Shown: one piece after another, positions 51,802 through 60,525 of the stretch
Layout of the letters: each line of letters starts with the position of its first letter
How positions within the stretch are numbered: the first letter of the stretch is position 1
From: JBGVSA01 sp047605765
GTDB taxonomy: Bacteria; Pseudomonadota; Gammaproteobacteria; Burkholderiales; Rhodocyclaceae
Reading direction: 5' to 3'
DNA: 64,000 bases
Assembly: GCA_047605765.1 (NCBI GenBank)
Contig: JASGFB010000005.1
Span: 1 to 64,000, forward strand
Notes under the pieces: generated by a model
What the model was told of the DNA's origin: nothing
The model's database searches: none
The model's input: only the letters and a program-made list of their open reading frames with translations
Translations under genes and position numbers: made by a program

Positions 51802-52989
51802 CTACTTGATCGATGAGTCTGCTGGCGCATGAAGTGCGCGTCTTTGCGGCGTGGACGGCGCCCGCGTGACACGCGCGGGGCGCCCTTCGGTCACGGCGGC
51901 ATAGAGCTGGGCGTATTGGGCACCGGCCCGGGCCGTACCGAACAGCTCGCGGCAGCGCGCCTGGGCCGCTTGCCCGAGCCGCTCGGCCAGGGCAGCGTTG
52001 TCGTGCAGGTTCTGCATGGCCCGTGCCAGCACCGCCGGATCGGCGGGCGGCACGACGAGCCCGGTCACACCGTGCTGATTGACGTACGACGTCCCGGTGC
52101 CGATTTCGGTCGAGATCAACGCCCGCGCGCACAGCCCACCTTCGAGCAAGGTCACACCGAAGGCTTCGGCACGCAGATGAGAGGGGAACACCACGGCCCG
52201 CGCCCCACGCAGCAAGGCCGCCTTTTCTCCATCTGTCACGAAACCCGTAAAGACGATGTTCTCGGCACCGGCCGCCAAAGCCTGCAGGCGTCCGCGCTCC
52301 GGACCGTCGCCGGCGATCACCACCTGCAGACCCGTCTGGCGCGCCGCCTCGATCAGAAAATTCAGCCCTTTGTAGTAACGCAACACACCCACAAAGATGA
52401 AATAAGGGCGCGACGGGTCCGGCACATAGCGCTCGATGGCGTCGATGGCCGGTTGTGCCAGCGAGCGCTCGTCCATGCACAGCGGAATGACCTGCGTCTT
52501 GTCTGCATAGCGAGGCAGGAAGGGGCTGGTCAGGGCGTACGTGGGGGATGTCGCCACGATGGCCTTGGTCCCGCGGAAGAACAAGGCCCGCAGCGGCGCA
52601 TAGACGGGTTCGGCCAGCCGCTGTCGCACGATATCGGAGTGATAGGTGATGACATACGGCTTGCCGGCGGCGGCCAGCACGGCGAGCAGATCACCGAATG
52701 GCCACGGGTAATGGAAATTGATCACGTCGGCATCGCGCGCAGCGCGCCGAAAGGCGGCGAAGGCCGCCGGCGAACCGATGTCGCAGGATGCCACTTCCAT
52801 GACGCTGCGCGCGCGGCATACAGCGCTGGCGTCGATGGTCAGGTGCGCGGGCGACGCATTCCTGGCAAGGGTGAATACCGCGGTGTCGATGCCGCAACTA
52901 TTCAGGCCAAGACAGATCTGGCGGATCGCCTCCTGCAGTCCACCCTGCGTTTCAGGGTAATACGTCCGGTAGACGTGAAGAACTTTCAC
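51802..52989 (-). CDS. GT4 family glycosyltransferase
   Basis: This GT-B protein of about 395 residues begins KVLHVYRTYYPETQGGLQEAIRQI and has NFHYPWPFGDLLAVL, FVGVLRYYKGLNFLIEAA, VVIAGDGPERGRLQ and FPSHLRAEAFGVTLLEGGLC, the GT4 nucleotide-sugar site. Its acceptor and donor are not known. I chose GTG 52989 (MKVLHVY); a TTG at 53001 is also in frame. It lies in the same minus-strand locus. Confidence 0.85.
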   Translation of the reverse strand: MKVLHVYRTYYPETQGGLQEAIRQICLGLNSCGIDTAVFTLARNASPAHLTIDASAVCRARSVMEVASCDIGSPAAFAAFRRAARDADVINFHYPWPFGDLLAVLAAAGKPYVITYHSDIVRQRLAEPVYAPLRALFFRGTKAIVATSPTYALTSPFLPRYADKTQVIPLCMDERSLAQPAIDAIERYVPDPSRPYFIFVGVLRYYKGLNFLIEAARQTGLQVVIAGDGPERGRLQALAAGAENIVFTGFVTDGEKAALLRGARAVVFPSHLRAEAFGVTLLEGGLCARALISTEIGTGTSYVNQHGVTGLVVPPADPAVLARAMQNLHDNAALAERLGQAAQARCRELFGTARAGAQYAQLYAAVTEGRPARVTRAPSTPQRRALHAPADSSIK

Positions 52990-53145
52990 GGTGCGTTCCA
53001 AAGATTCGCCTCGAAACGGGCGCTCATGAGTGGGCCCGGTCAGCGGGGTCGCCGTTCACCGGGAAGCACATCATCCTCCAGGAAGTATCCTACACGCAGT
53101 CAGCGAAACCCCTACAGCGTACCGATGGACGACCGTTCGTCATTT

Positions 53146-54291
53146 TCATTTAAGGACAAGACGATAGACGGCGGCTGTCTCGGCGGCGGTGCGGGCCCAC
53201 GAGAACTGTGCCGCGCGTGTCACGCCGGCCAGCATGGCCTGCTCGCGCCAGGCGTCATCTTCAAGACCGCGTCCGAGCGCTGCGCGCAGCCCATCGACAT
53301 CCAGCGGTGCGCACATTGCCGCCGCGCCGCCGGCCACCTCCGGCAACGACGTGGCATCGGAACACACCACCGGCACACCTGACGCCATGGCTTCCAGCAC
53401 CGGCAGGCCGAACCCCTCGTACAGCGAGGGGAACGCGAACAGGCGAGCCCCCGCGTACAGCACCGGCAGATCGGCGTCCGCTACGAACCCCAGGTAACGC
53501 GCCCAGCCCGCCGCCTGTGCCGTACGCAGGCGGGCGTGGATGGATTCGCTCTTCCAGCCCTCATAGCCGGCCAGAATCAGCGGCCAGCGCTGACGTACGT
53601 CCTCCGGCAAATGCTCGTAGGCGCTGAGGAGTACCTCGATGTTCTTGCGCGGCTCAATGCTGCCTGCATACAGGCAATACTGACCATGCACGAGCCCGTA
53701 GCCTGCCAGCACGGCAGTGGTCGCCGCCGCCGGGCGCGGATGAAAATCGGGGGACGCCGCCAGCGGCACCGCCCGGATGCGATCAGCCGGCCACGAAAAG
53801 TAATCGATGATCTCGCGCCGCGTGAATTCGGAATCGGTGATCAGGAACGAGGCCCGCTCTAACGCGACGGGCAATTCCGTTTGCATGAAACGCACGCGCT
53901 CCGGCGGATGGCATTCGGCCTTTTTGTACACCGACAGATCGTGAAAGGTCGCCACGCGCGGCAGGTCGCAGGCCGGCAGGTAAAAGTTCGGGCCATGGTA
54001 GAGCGCGCCACGGTGCCGATTGAGTGCGCGCGCCTGGCGCAGCGCGGCCAGACGTTGATAGGTGGCGGTCACCCACGGGCTGCGCAACAGCAGCCGCCGC
54101 AGCTTGCGCGGCGGCGCCGAGCCCGACCCCGTCGGCAAAGCGGGCGGCGCGTCCATGACCTGAAAGCCGTACAGATAGCGGATGTCATCCAGCCCGCCGA
54201 CCAGCGGCAATTGCCGCACCAGTTCCCAGGCGTAGCGCCCAATGCCGGTCAACGGCGGGCGGATCGCATCGGCGCCGAAGATCAACTTCAT
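53146..54291 (-). CDS. GT4 family glycosyltransferase
   Basis: This 381-residue GT-B protein has FGADAIRPPLTGIGRYAWELVRQL and YHGPNFYLP, then ATFHDLSVYKKAECHPPERVRFM. The donor-site half carries YAGSIEPRKNIEVLLSAY and FPSLYEGFGLPVLEAMASGVPVVCSD. It resembles mannosyl- and rhamnosyl-transferases of the WbpY/WbdA type, and so may use the GDP-rhamnose made next door; this is inference. The start ATG 54291 overlaps the rmd stop by four bases (ATGA). Confidence 0.88.
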   Translation of the reverse strand: MKLIFGADAIRPPLTGIGRYAWELVRQLPLVGGLDDIRYLYGFQVMDAPPALPTGSGSAPPRKLRRLLLRSPWVTATYQRLAALRQARALNRHRGALYHGPNFYLPACDLPRVATFHDLSVYKKAECHPPERVRFMQTELPVALERASFLITDSEFTRREIIDYFSWPADRIRAVPLAASPDFHPRPAAATTAVLAGYGLVHGQYCLYAGSIEPRKNIEVLLSAYEHLPEDVRQRWPLILAGYEGWKSESIHARLRTAQAAGWARYLGFVADADLPVLYAGARLFAFPSLYEGFGLPVLEAMASGVPVVCSDATSLPEVAGGAAAMCAPLDVDGLRAALGRGLEDDAWREQAMLAGVTRAAQFSWARTAAETAAVYRLVLK

Positions 54292-55187
54292 GACGCCTCC
54301 AGCATCCAGGCCAGGGTGTCGCGCAGGGGCGGACATTGCCAGTCGCCGACGAGCGCACGCAAGCGCGCCGGGTCGCCCTGCAGCGTCTTGACGTCATTGG
54401 CACGCACAAAGGCGGGATTGACGCGGATCTCGATGTCGCGGCCGGCGATGTCGGCCGCCATGGCGACGACCTCGCGCAGCGAATGCACCTGCCCCGAACA
54501 CACGTTGACCGTCACCCCACGCACGCCGGATTCGATCAACCGGTGATAGGCGTGCGCCACGGCGCGCACGTCGCCAAAGTCGCGCCACACATCGAGGTTG
54601 CCCAGCTCGATGACCGCCTCGCCACGCTTGAAGTGGGCGACGATCTTGGGCAACAGGTATTGCTCACCCTGGCCCACGCCGGTGTAGTTGAACGGGCGCA
54701 CCAGCGTGATCGGCAGACGGTCCATCCACAGGCGCGCCATGTACTCCATGGCCAGCTTGCTCACCGCATAGTCGTTGGCGGGGTCGGCCGGCGTCTCTTC
54801 GCTCAGCACCCCGCCGGTGGCGTTGCCGTAAATGTTGGCGCTGCTGGCCAGCAGGACGGCGCTCGGCAGGCGCGGCAACTGTGCCAGCGCCGCCAGCAGG
54901 TTGCGCGTGCCGACGACATTCACGCGATAGAAGGCTTCGGCATCGCCATGGGCCACGAAGGCGATGGCCGCCAGGTGGATCACCACGTCGGGCGCCGCCG
55001 CCGCGACCGCGTGGGCGACCTCGTCGGCCCGCGTGAGGTCTGCCACATGATCCTGCACACCGCCGTCGGCCACCGGCGCCGCGCTGAGGCCGTGGACCTC
55101 ATAACCCGCCCGCGCCAGCTCGGCCGCCACGTAGCGCCCTGTGAATCCATGCACACCTGTGATCAGGGCACGTTTTGCTTCAGGCAT
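54288..55187 (-). CDS. rmd: GDP-4-dehydro-6-deoxy-D-mannose reductase
   Basis: Rmd reduces the GDP-4-keto-6-deoxymannose made by Gmd to GDP-D-rhamnose. The 299-residue SDR protein has LITGVHGFTGRYVAAELA, HLAAIAFVAHGD, and the YxxxK pair in NDYAVSKLAMEYM, plus VRPFNYTGVGQGEQYLLPKIV. Its start overlaps the gmd stop by a single base. The pair indicates D-rhamnose in the surface polysaccharide. Confidence 0.9.
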   Translation of the reverse strand: MPEAKRALITGVHGFTGRYVAAELARAGYEVHGLSAAPVADGGVQDHVADLTRADEVAHAVAAAAPDVVIHLAAIAFVAHGDAEAFYRVNVVGTRNLLAALAQLPRLPSAVLLASSANIYGNATGGVLSEETPADPANDYAVSKLAMEYMARLWMDRLPITLVRPFNYTGVGQGEQYLLPKIVAHFKRGEAVIELGNLDVWRDFGDVRAVAHAYHRLIESGVRGVTVNVCSGQVHSLREVVAMAADIAGRDIEIRVNPAFVRANDVKTLQGDPARLRALVGDWQCPPLRDTLAWMLEAS

Positions 55188-56227
55188 CAGAACGAGAATC
55201 CTATTTCGTTACGGCGCAGATCGGCCGCCACCATCATCTGGCACAGTTGTTCGAGCGTGGTCTTGGGCGTCCAGCCGAGCACGCGCTGCGCTTTGCTCGC
55301 GTCACCGATGAGCAGGTCGACCTCGGCCGGGCGATAGAACTTCGGATTGACGCTCACGACGGTCTTGCCGCTGCGCACGCACACGCCGGTCTCACGCTCG
55401 CCGGCGCCTTCCCAGGCCACCTGCACATCGACGGCCTTGAACGCCATGGTGACGAAATCGCGCACGCTCTCGGTGCGATTGGTCGCCAGCACGAAGGTGT
55501 CCGGTTCATCGGCCTGCAGCATGCGCCACATGCCTTCGACGTATTCACGGGCAAAGCCCCAATCGCGCTTGGCATCCAGATTGCCCAGTTCGAGCACGTC
55601 GAGCTTGCCCTGGCTGATCTTGGCCACCGAGTCGGTGATCTTGCGCGTGACGAACTCGCGTCCGCGCAGCGGCGACTCGTGATTGAAGAGAATCCCGCTG
55701 GCACCGAAGATCCCGTACGACTCGCGATAATTGACGGTCATCCAGTGCGCATAAAGCTTGGCGACGCCATACGGGCTGCGCGGGTAGAACGGTGTCGTTT
55801 CGCTCTGCGGGATGGCCTGCACCTTGCCGAACATCTCCGAGGTCGACGCCTGGTAGAAGCGGATCGCCGGATCGACCAGCCGGATCGCTTCGAGCAGATG
55901 CACGGCACCGATGCCGGTGATCTCCGCCGTCGTGATCGGCTGCTCGAAAGACACCCCGACGAAACTCTGGGCAGCCAGATTGTAGACCTCCGAAGGCCGG
56001 GTCTTCTGCAACAGGCGGATGGTCGACGACAGATCGGTCAGGTCGTATTCGATGAGATGAAAATTGGGGTGCTTCTGCACGCCCAGCTCCTCGATGCGCC
56101 AGAAGTTCACCGAGCTGGTGCGGCGATAGGCCGCGTACACGGTGTAGCCCTTCTCCAGCAGCAGTTCCGACAGGTACGCACCGTCCTGTCCCGTAATACC
56201 CGTGATGACCGCGATTTTATGGCTCAT
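55187..56227 (-). CDS. gmd: GDP-mannose 4,6-dehydratase
   Basis: Gmd dehydrates GDP-D-mannose to GDP-4-keto-6-deoxy-D-mannose. This 346-residue SDR protein shows VITGITGQDGAYLSELLLEKGY and YRRTSSVNFWRIEE, then STSEMFG, PRSPYGVAKLYAHWMTVNYRESY and RDWGFAREYVEGMW, all diagnostic. Length is normal. It is coupled to rmd by a one-base overlap. Confidence 0.97.
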   Translation of the reverse strand: MSHKIAVITGITGQDGAYLSELLLEKGYTVYAAYRRTSSVNFWRIEELGVQKHPNFHLIEYDLTDLSSTIRLLQKTRPSEVYNLAAQSFVGVSFEQPITTAEITGIGAVHLLEAIRLVDPAIRFYQASTSEMFGKVQAIPQSETTPFYPRSPYGVAKLYAHWMTVNYRESYGIFGASGILFNHESPLRGREFVTRKITDSVAKISQGKLDVLELGNLDAKRDWGFAREYVEGMWRMLQADEPDTFVLATNRTESVRDFVTMAFKAVDVQVAWEGAGERETGVCVRSGKTVVSVNPKFYRPAEVDLLIGDASKAQRVLGWTPKTTLEQLCQMMVAADLRRNEIGFSF

Positions 56228-56272
56228 GGCGATTTCTCGTGTGTGTGTCGAATGATCGGAGTCCCGCCACCC

Positions 56273-57253
56273 CTAATGCGTTGACTCGGCAACGCGCTCA
56301 ACGGGTGTCTCGGTTGAAGGGAGAGAGAAATTAACGCGTTCCTCCTCGATCACCAGTGGAAGATTGCGCACCTGACGATGAATGGCGCCGACATATTCGC
56401 CAAGCAGCCCAATGAAGAACATCTGAATCCCGCCGAAGAAGAACAATCCAATCAGCACCGGCGCAATGCCTAGTTGAAAGTAATTCCAGAACACAAGCTT
56501 GGCGACGAAAAACAGCAAGGCCAGCATGAAGCTCAGCATGGACATGGCGAACCCCGCCATTGTCATGAGACGCAAAGGCACCTTGGAATGGTTGGTGATG
56601 CCCAGCATCGCCGTATCGTACAAGTTATAAAAGTTGTACTTGGTAATGCCATGTTTACGGCGTGGCTGTTTAAACGGCACTGTGGTGATGGCCATTCCGA
56701 TCTCACAGACCAAACCCCTGAAGTATGGATAGGGATCACGGATGCGACGAAGTATGTCCACCACTGCCTTATCGAACATCCCCGCTCCCGTTGCATTCTG
56801 CACGAGCGGGACTTCGGATATGCGAGAGATGAATCGGTAATAGCACTTGCGTATAAAGAACATCGCAGACGACTCATCGCTTTCAGGCTTCACTGCCAGG
56901 ATAGTCTTGTAGCCTTCTTCCCACTTGGCAACGAACTCGGGGATCATCTCCGGCGGGTCCTGCAGATCGGATGCAATCAAGACGACCGCGTCGCCATGAG
57001 ATTGCAGCAGAGCGTGATAAGGGGAACGCACAGGCCCGAAATTACGGGTATTGACGATCAGTCTGACGTGCGTGTCCCACGCCGCAACTGCCTTGATCTT
57101 GTCAACGGTGGCATCGGTGGAGCGGTTATCGATGAAGATATGCTCATAGTCATACGGCAACTGCCCCATGACCTTCGCTATGCGCGCGTGCAACTCTTCA
57201 ATATTGCCTTCTTCGTTGTAGCACGGCGTCACTACGCTGATCAGTTTTTGCAT
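56273..57253 (-). CDS. Polyprenyl-phosphate GT2 (GtrB/ArnC-like)
   Basis: This 326-residue protein has a GT-A domain with SVVTPCYNEEGNIEELHARI, IFIDNRSTDATVDKI, and the catalytic LIASDLQDPPEMI. Two C-terminal membrane helices follow (about 228-252 and 260-290). This matches GtrB/DPM1-type enzymes that put a sugar on undecaprenyl phosphate for later transfer across the membrane. Base composition is clearly lower in GC than the genes on either side, which suggests separate acquisition. It precedes rfbH in the transcription order of the locus only after a short gap. Confidence 0.88.
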   Translation of the reverse strand: MQKLISVVTPCYNEEGNIEELHARIAKVMGQLPYDYEHIFIDNRSTDATVDKIKAVAAWDTHVRLIVNTRNFGPVRSPYHALLQSHGDAVVLIASDLQDPPEMIPEFVAKWEEGYKTILAVKPESDESSAMFFIRKCYYRFISRISEVPLVQNATGAGMFDKAVVDILRRIRDPYPYFRGLVCEIGMAITTVPFKQPRRKHGITKYNFYNLYDTAMLGITNHSKVPLRLMTMAGFAMSMLSFMLALLFFVAKLVFWNYFQLGIAPVLIGLFFFGGIQMFFIGLLGEYVGAIHRQVRNLPLVIEEERVNFSLPSTETPVERVAESTH

Positions 57254-57271
57254 GGCGAATGAATAACCTAA

Positions 57272-58600
57272 TCAGAAGTTCAAGCCCAGGAAGGTTTCGA
57301 TCTTTTCCACCGTGAAGTCCAGCATCTGACGCGTCAGCCCCGGATAGACGCCGATCCAGAAGGTCTGGTTCATCACGATGTCGGTATTGGTCAGCTCGCC
57401 GCTGATGCGGAAATTGCGTCCCGCCATGTAGGGCTGGCGCGTGAGGTTGCCGGCGAACAGCAGGCGCGTGCCGATCTTGTTCTGATCGAGGTACTGCAGC
57501 AGATCGACGCGGCGTACGCCGGCGTTCTCGCGCAGGGTGATCGGGAAGCCGAACCACGACGGATCGGCACCGGGCGTCGCCTCGGGCAGGATCAGGAATT
57601 CGGCACAGCTGCCCAGGCGTTCCTTCAGATAGGCAAAGTTCTGCTTACGGGCGTGGATGAAACCGTCGAGCTTGTCGAGCTGCGCCAGCGCACAGGCGGC
57701 CTGCATGTCCGAGATCTTCAGGTTGTAGCCCAGGTGCGAATAAGTGTACTTGTGGTCATAGCCTTCCGGCAGGTTGCCCAGCTTCCAGCAGAAGCGCTTG
57801 CCACAGGTGTTGTCCTTGCCCGGCGGGCAGTAGCAGTCACGCCCCCAGTCGCGGAACGATTCGGCGATCTGCTTGAGGCCGGGGTCGTTGGTGAACACGG
57901 CCCCGCCCTCGCCCATGGTGATGTGGTGGGCAGGGTAGAAGCTCAGCGTACCGATGTCGCCGAAGGTACCTACCAGCTTGCCTTCGTAAGTCGACCCGAG
58001 AGCGTCGCAGCAGTCTTCGACCAGCCACAGATTGTGCTTTTGGCACAATGCCTTGACCACGCCGAGGTTGTACGGATTGCCCAGCGTGTGGGCCAGCATG
58101 ATCGCCTTGGTCCTGGGCGTGATGGCCGCTTCGATCTTGCTGGCGTCGATGTTGTAGGTGCCCAGTTCGACATCCACGAACACTGGCACCGCGCCGAACT
58201 GCAGGATCGGATTGACGGTCGTCGGGAACCCCGCCGCCACGCCGATGACTTCATCGCCCGGCCGCACGGCGCGCTCGCCCAGCTTGTGCGAGGTCAGCGT
58301 AGCAAACGCCAGCAGGTTGGCCGATGAGCCAGAATTGGTCGTGATCAGATGGCTGACGCCGATGAAGGCCGCCAGGCGCTTTTCGAATTCGTCATTGAAG
58401 CGCCCGGTGGTGAGCCACCCATCGAGAGATGCTTCGACCATCAGCTTGAGTTCGGCGCCGTCGATCACCTTGCCCGAGGGCGGCACCACGCTCTTGCCGG
58501 GTTCGAAGGCCCGGGGCAGGTACTGGAGGGCGGCATACTCATCCACCAATCGGGCGATGTCCTGGCGCAGCTTGGCGAGTTTCTGTGTGGTCTCTTCCAT
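57272..58600 (-). CDS. rfbH: CDP-4-keto-6-deoxy-D-glucose 3-dehydrase (E1)
   Basis: RfbH/DdhC (E1) uses PMP and a [2Fe-2S] centre to remove the C3 hydroxyl of CDP-4-keto-6-deoxyglucose, in 3,6-dideoxyhexose synthesis. The 442-residue aminotransferase-fold protein has His225 in SFYPAHHITMG in place of the Schiff-base lysine, as in E1. The cluster cysteines fit C198-X57-C256-X1-C258-X7-C266 exactly. E1 needs a reductase partner (E3), which is not in the window. The gene follows rfbFG. Confidence 0.95.
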   Translation of the reverse strand: MEETTQKLAKLRQDIARLVDEYAALQYLPRAFEPGKSVVPPSGKVIDGAELKLMVEASLDGWLTTGRFNDEFEKRLAAFIGVSHLITTNSGSSANLLAFATLTSHKLGERAVRPGDEVIGVAAGFPTTVNPILQFGAVPVFVDVELGTYNIDASKIEAAITPRTKAIMLAHTLGNPYNLGVVKALCQKHNLWLVEDCCDALGSTYEGKLVGTFGDIGTLSFYPAHHITMGEGGAVFTNDPGLKQIAESFRDWGRDCYCPPGKDNTCGKRFCWKLGNLPEGYDHKYTYSHLGYNLKISDMQAACALAQLDKLDGFIHARKQNFAYLKERLGSCAEFLILPEATPGADPSWFGFPITLRENAGVRRVDLLQYLDQNKIGTRLLFAGNLTRQPYMAGRNFRISGELTNTDIVMNQTFWIGVYPGLTRQMLDFTVEKIETFLGLNF

Positions 58601-58657
58601 GAAGGGTGCTCAATAAGGTCAGGAGAACGCGCGGCCAGCGGCCGCACGCGGGCAAAT

Positions 58658-59740
58658 TCAAACGGGCAGCGACGCTGCCGCGTACTGGCGTATCTGCGCC
58701 AGCGTCACGGCATGCATGTCCTGGCCCTCCAGGTAGGCGCGCTGCCAATCACAGATCCGCACCAGCGCTTCACGCAGACGCCAACGTGGATGCCAGTGCA
58801 GACGCTGGCGCGCCTTCGAACAATCGAGCTTCAGATAGTTGGCCTCATGCGGCGCATCGGCGGGCGCGTCGATGCGGTATCGGGCCGACGGCCCCCACAT
58901 CGAAGTGAGCGCGTCGGCGATCCAGGCCACCGGTTGTGCATCCTCGTCATGCGGGCCGAAATTCCAGCCTTCGCCGAAGGCGGAACCCTCTTCGTACAGG
59001 CGTTCGGCCAGGGTGAGGTAACCGCAGAGGGGTTCGAGCACATGCTGCCAGGGGCGGATGGCGCCGGGGCTGCGGATGACGACTTCCTCGCCGGCGGCGA
59101 TGCCGCGCAGCAGATCGGGCACCAGCCGGTCGAGCGCCCAATCGCCGCCGCCGATGACGTTGCCGGCTCGCGCGCTGGCCACCGCCGTACCATGCTCGGC
59201 CCAGCGCGCGGGCGCAAAGAATGAATCGCGATAGGCGGCCGTCACCAGTTCGGCGCAGCCCTTGCTGTTGCTGTAGGGGTCGTGGCCGCCCATGGGCTCG
59301 TTTTCGCGATAGCCCCACGGCCACTCGCGGTTGTCGTAGCACTTGTCGCTGGTGACCACCACCACCGCGCGCACGCCGCCGGTCTGGCGCACCGCTTCGA
59401 GCACGTTCACCGTGCCCATCACGTTGGTGGCATAGGTCTGTACCGGCTGATCGTACGAATACCGCACCAGCGCCTGCGCCGCCATGTGGATGACGATCTC
59501 CGGACGCGCTTCGCGCAGAGCGGCGGACAAGGTGGCCGCGTCGCACACGTCGGCAATGATCGACTGCATGCCCTCGCCCACGCGGGCGCTGTCGAACAGA
59601 CTCGGCGAGGTCGGCGGGGCCAGCGCGTAGCCGGTGACGCGCGCCCCCATCGAACCCAGCCACAACGACAGCCAACTGCCCTTGAAACCCGTGTGCCCGG
59701 TCAGGAACACACGGCGCCCCTCCCAGAACGAAGGGTTCAT
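58658..59740 (-). CDS. rfbG: CDP-glucose 4,6-dehydratase
   Basis: RfbG converts CDP-glucose to CDP-4-keto-6-deoxyglucose. The 360-residue SDR protein has FLTGHTGFKGSWLSLWLGSMGA, VVVTSDKCYDNREW and YSNSKGCAELV with the YxxxK pair, plus RAGNVIGGGDWALDRLVPD. ATG 59740 overlaps the rfbF stop by four bases, so the two are coupled. Upstream in-frame extension to 59776 is not family-like. Confidence 0.95.
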   Translation of the reverse strand: MNPSFWEGRRVFLTGHTGFKGSWLSLWLGSMGARVTGYALAPPTSPSLFDSARVGEGMQSIIADVCDAATLSAALREARPEIVIHMAAQALVRYSYDQPVQTYATNVMGTVNVLEAVRQTGGVRAVVVVTSDKCYDNREWPWGYRENEPMGGHDPYSNSKGCAELVTAAYRDSFFAPARWAEHGTAVASARAGNVIGGGDWALDRLVPDLLRGIAAGEEVVIRSPGAIRPWQHVLEPLCGYLTLAERLYEEGSAFGEGWNFGPHDEDAQPVAWIADALTSMWGPSARYRIDAPADAPHEANYLKLDCSKARQRLHWHPRWRLREALVRICDWQRAYLEGQDMHAVTLAQIRQYAAASLPV

Positions 59741-60507
59741 TGCCAGACCTTCCACGGTGCCTGGCTCGTCTCCCACAGGCGTTCCAGATGCGCCTTGTCA
59801 CGCAGGGTGTCCATCGGCTGCCAGAAGCCCCGATGAAAATACGCTTCAAGTTGGTGCCTGGCCGCCAGCGCTTCCATCGGTTCACGCTCCCAGATGGTGT
59901 CGTCGCCCTCGATCAGGTCGAGCGCCTTGGGCGACAGCACGAAGAAGCCGCCATTGATCCACGCGCCATCGCCATTGGGCTTTTCGAGGAAGGACTTCAC
60001 CAGCGTGCCGTCCAGATCGAGCGAACCGTAGCGGCCTGGCGGCTGCACGCCGGTGACGGTGGCCAGTCGCCCATGGCGGCGATGGAAGGCCAACAGGGCG
60101 GAGATGTCGACGTCCGACACGCCGTCGCCGTAGGTCATGCAGAAATCGTCGCGGCCGACATGGCTGGCGATGCGTTTGAGACGCCCGCCGGTCATGGTGC
60201 TCTCGCCGGTATCCACCAGCGTCACGCGCCACGGTTCGGCTTTCTTGTGGTGCACCTGCATGGAGTTCTCTTTCATGTCGAAGGTCACGTCCGACATATG
60301 CAGGCAGTAATTGGCAAAGTACTCCTTGATGAGATAGCCCTTGTAGCCGCAGCACACGATAAAATCATTGATGCCGTGGGACGAGTAGATCTTGAGGATG
60401 TGCCAGAGGATCGGCTTACCGCCAATCTCCACCATAGGCTTGGGTTTGACGACGGTTTCTTCGCTCAATCGCGTGCCCAATCCGCCCGCCAGAATGACTG
60501 CCTTCAT
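59737..60507 (-). CDS. rfbF: Glucose-1-phosphate cytidylyltransferase
   Basis: RfbF makes CDP-glucose from CTP and glucose-1-phosphate. The 256-residue nucleotidyltransferase begins KAVILAGGLGTRLSEETVVKPKPMVEIGGKPILWHI. It continues with FCMTYGDGVSDVDI, GRYGSLDLDG and GGFFVLSPKALDLI, all diagnostic of RfbF. ATG 60507 is at the start of similarity; the frame is open to 60522. It leads the rfbF-rfbG-rfbH pathway unit. Confidence 0.95.
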   Translation of the reverse strand: MKAVILAGGLGTRLSEETVVKPKPMVEIGGKPILWHILKIYSSHGINDFIVCCGYKGYLIKEYFANYCLHMSDVTFDMKENSMQVHHKKAEPWRVTLVDTGESTMTGGRLKRIASHVGRDDFCMTYGDGVSDVDISALLAFHRRHGRLATVTGVQPPGRYGSLDLDGTLVKSFLEKPNGDGAWINGGFFVLSPKALDLIEGDDTIWEREPMEALAARHQLEAYFHRGFWQPMDTLRDKAHLERLWETSQAPWKVWQ

Positions 60508-60525
60508 CAGCGTCCTCTCCACCGG

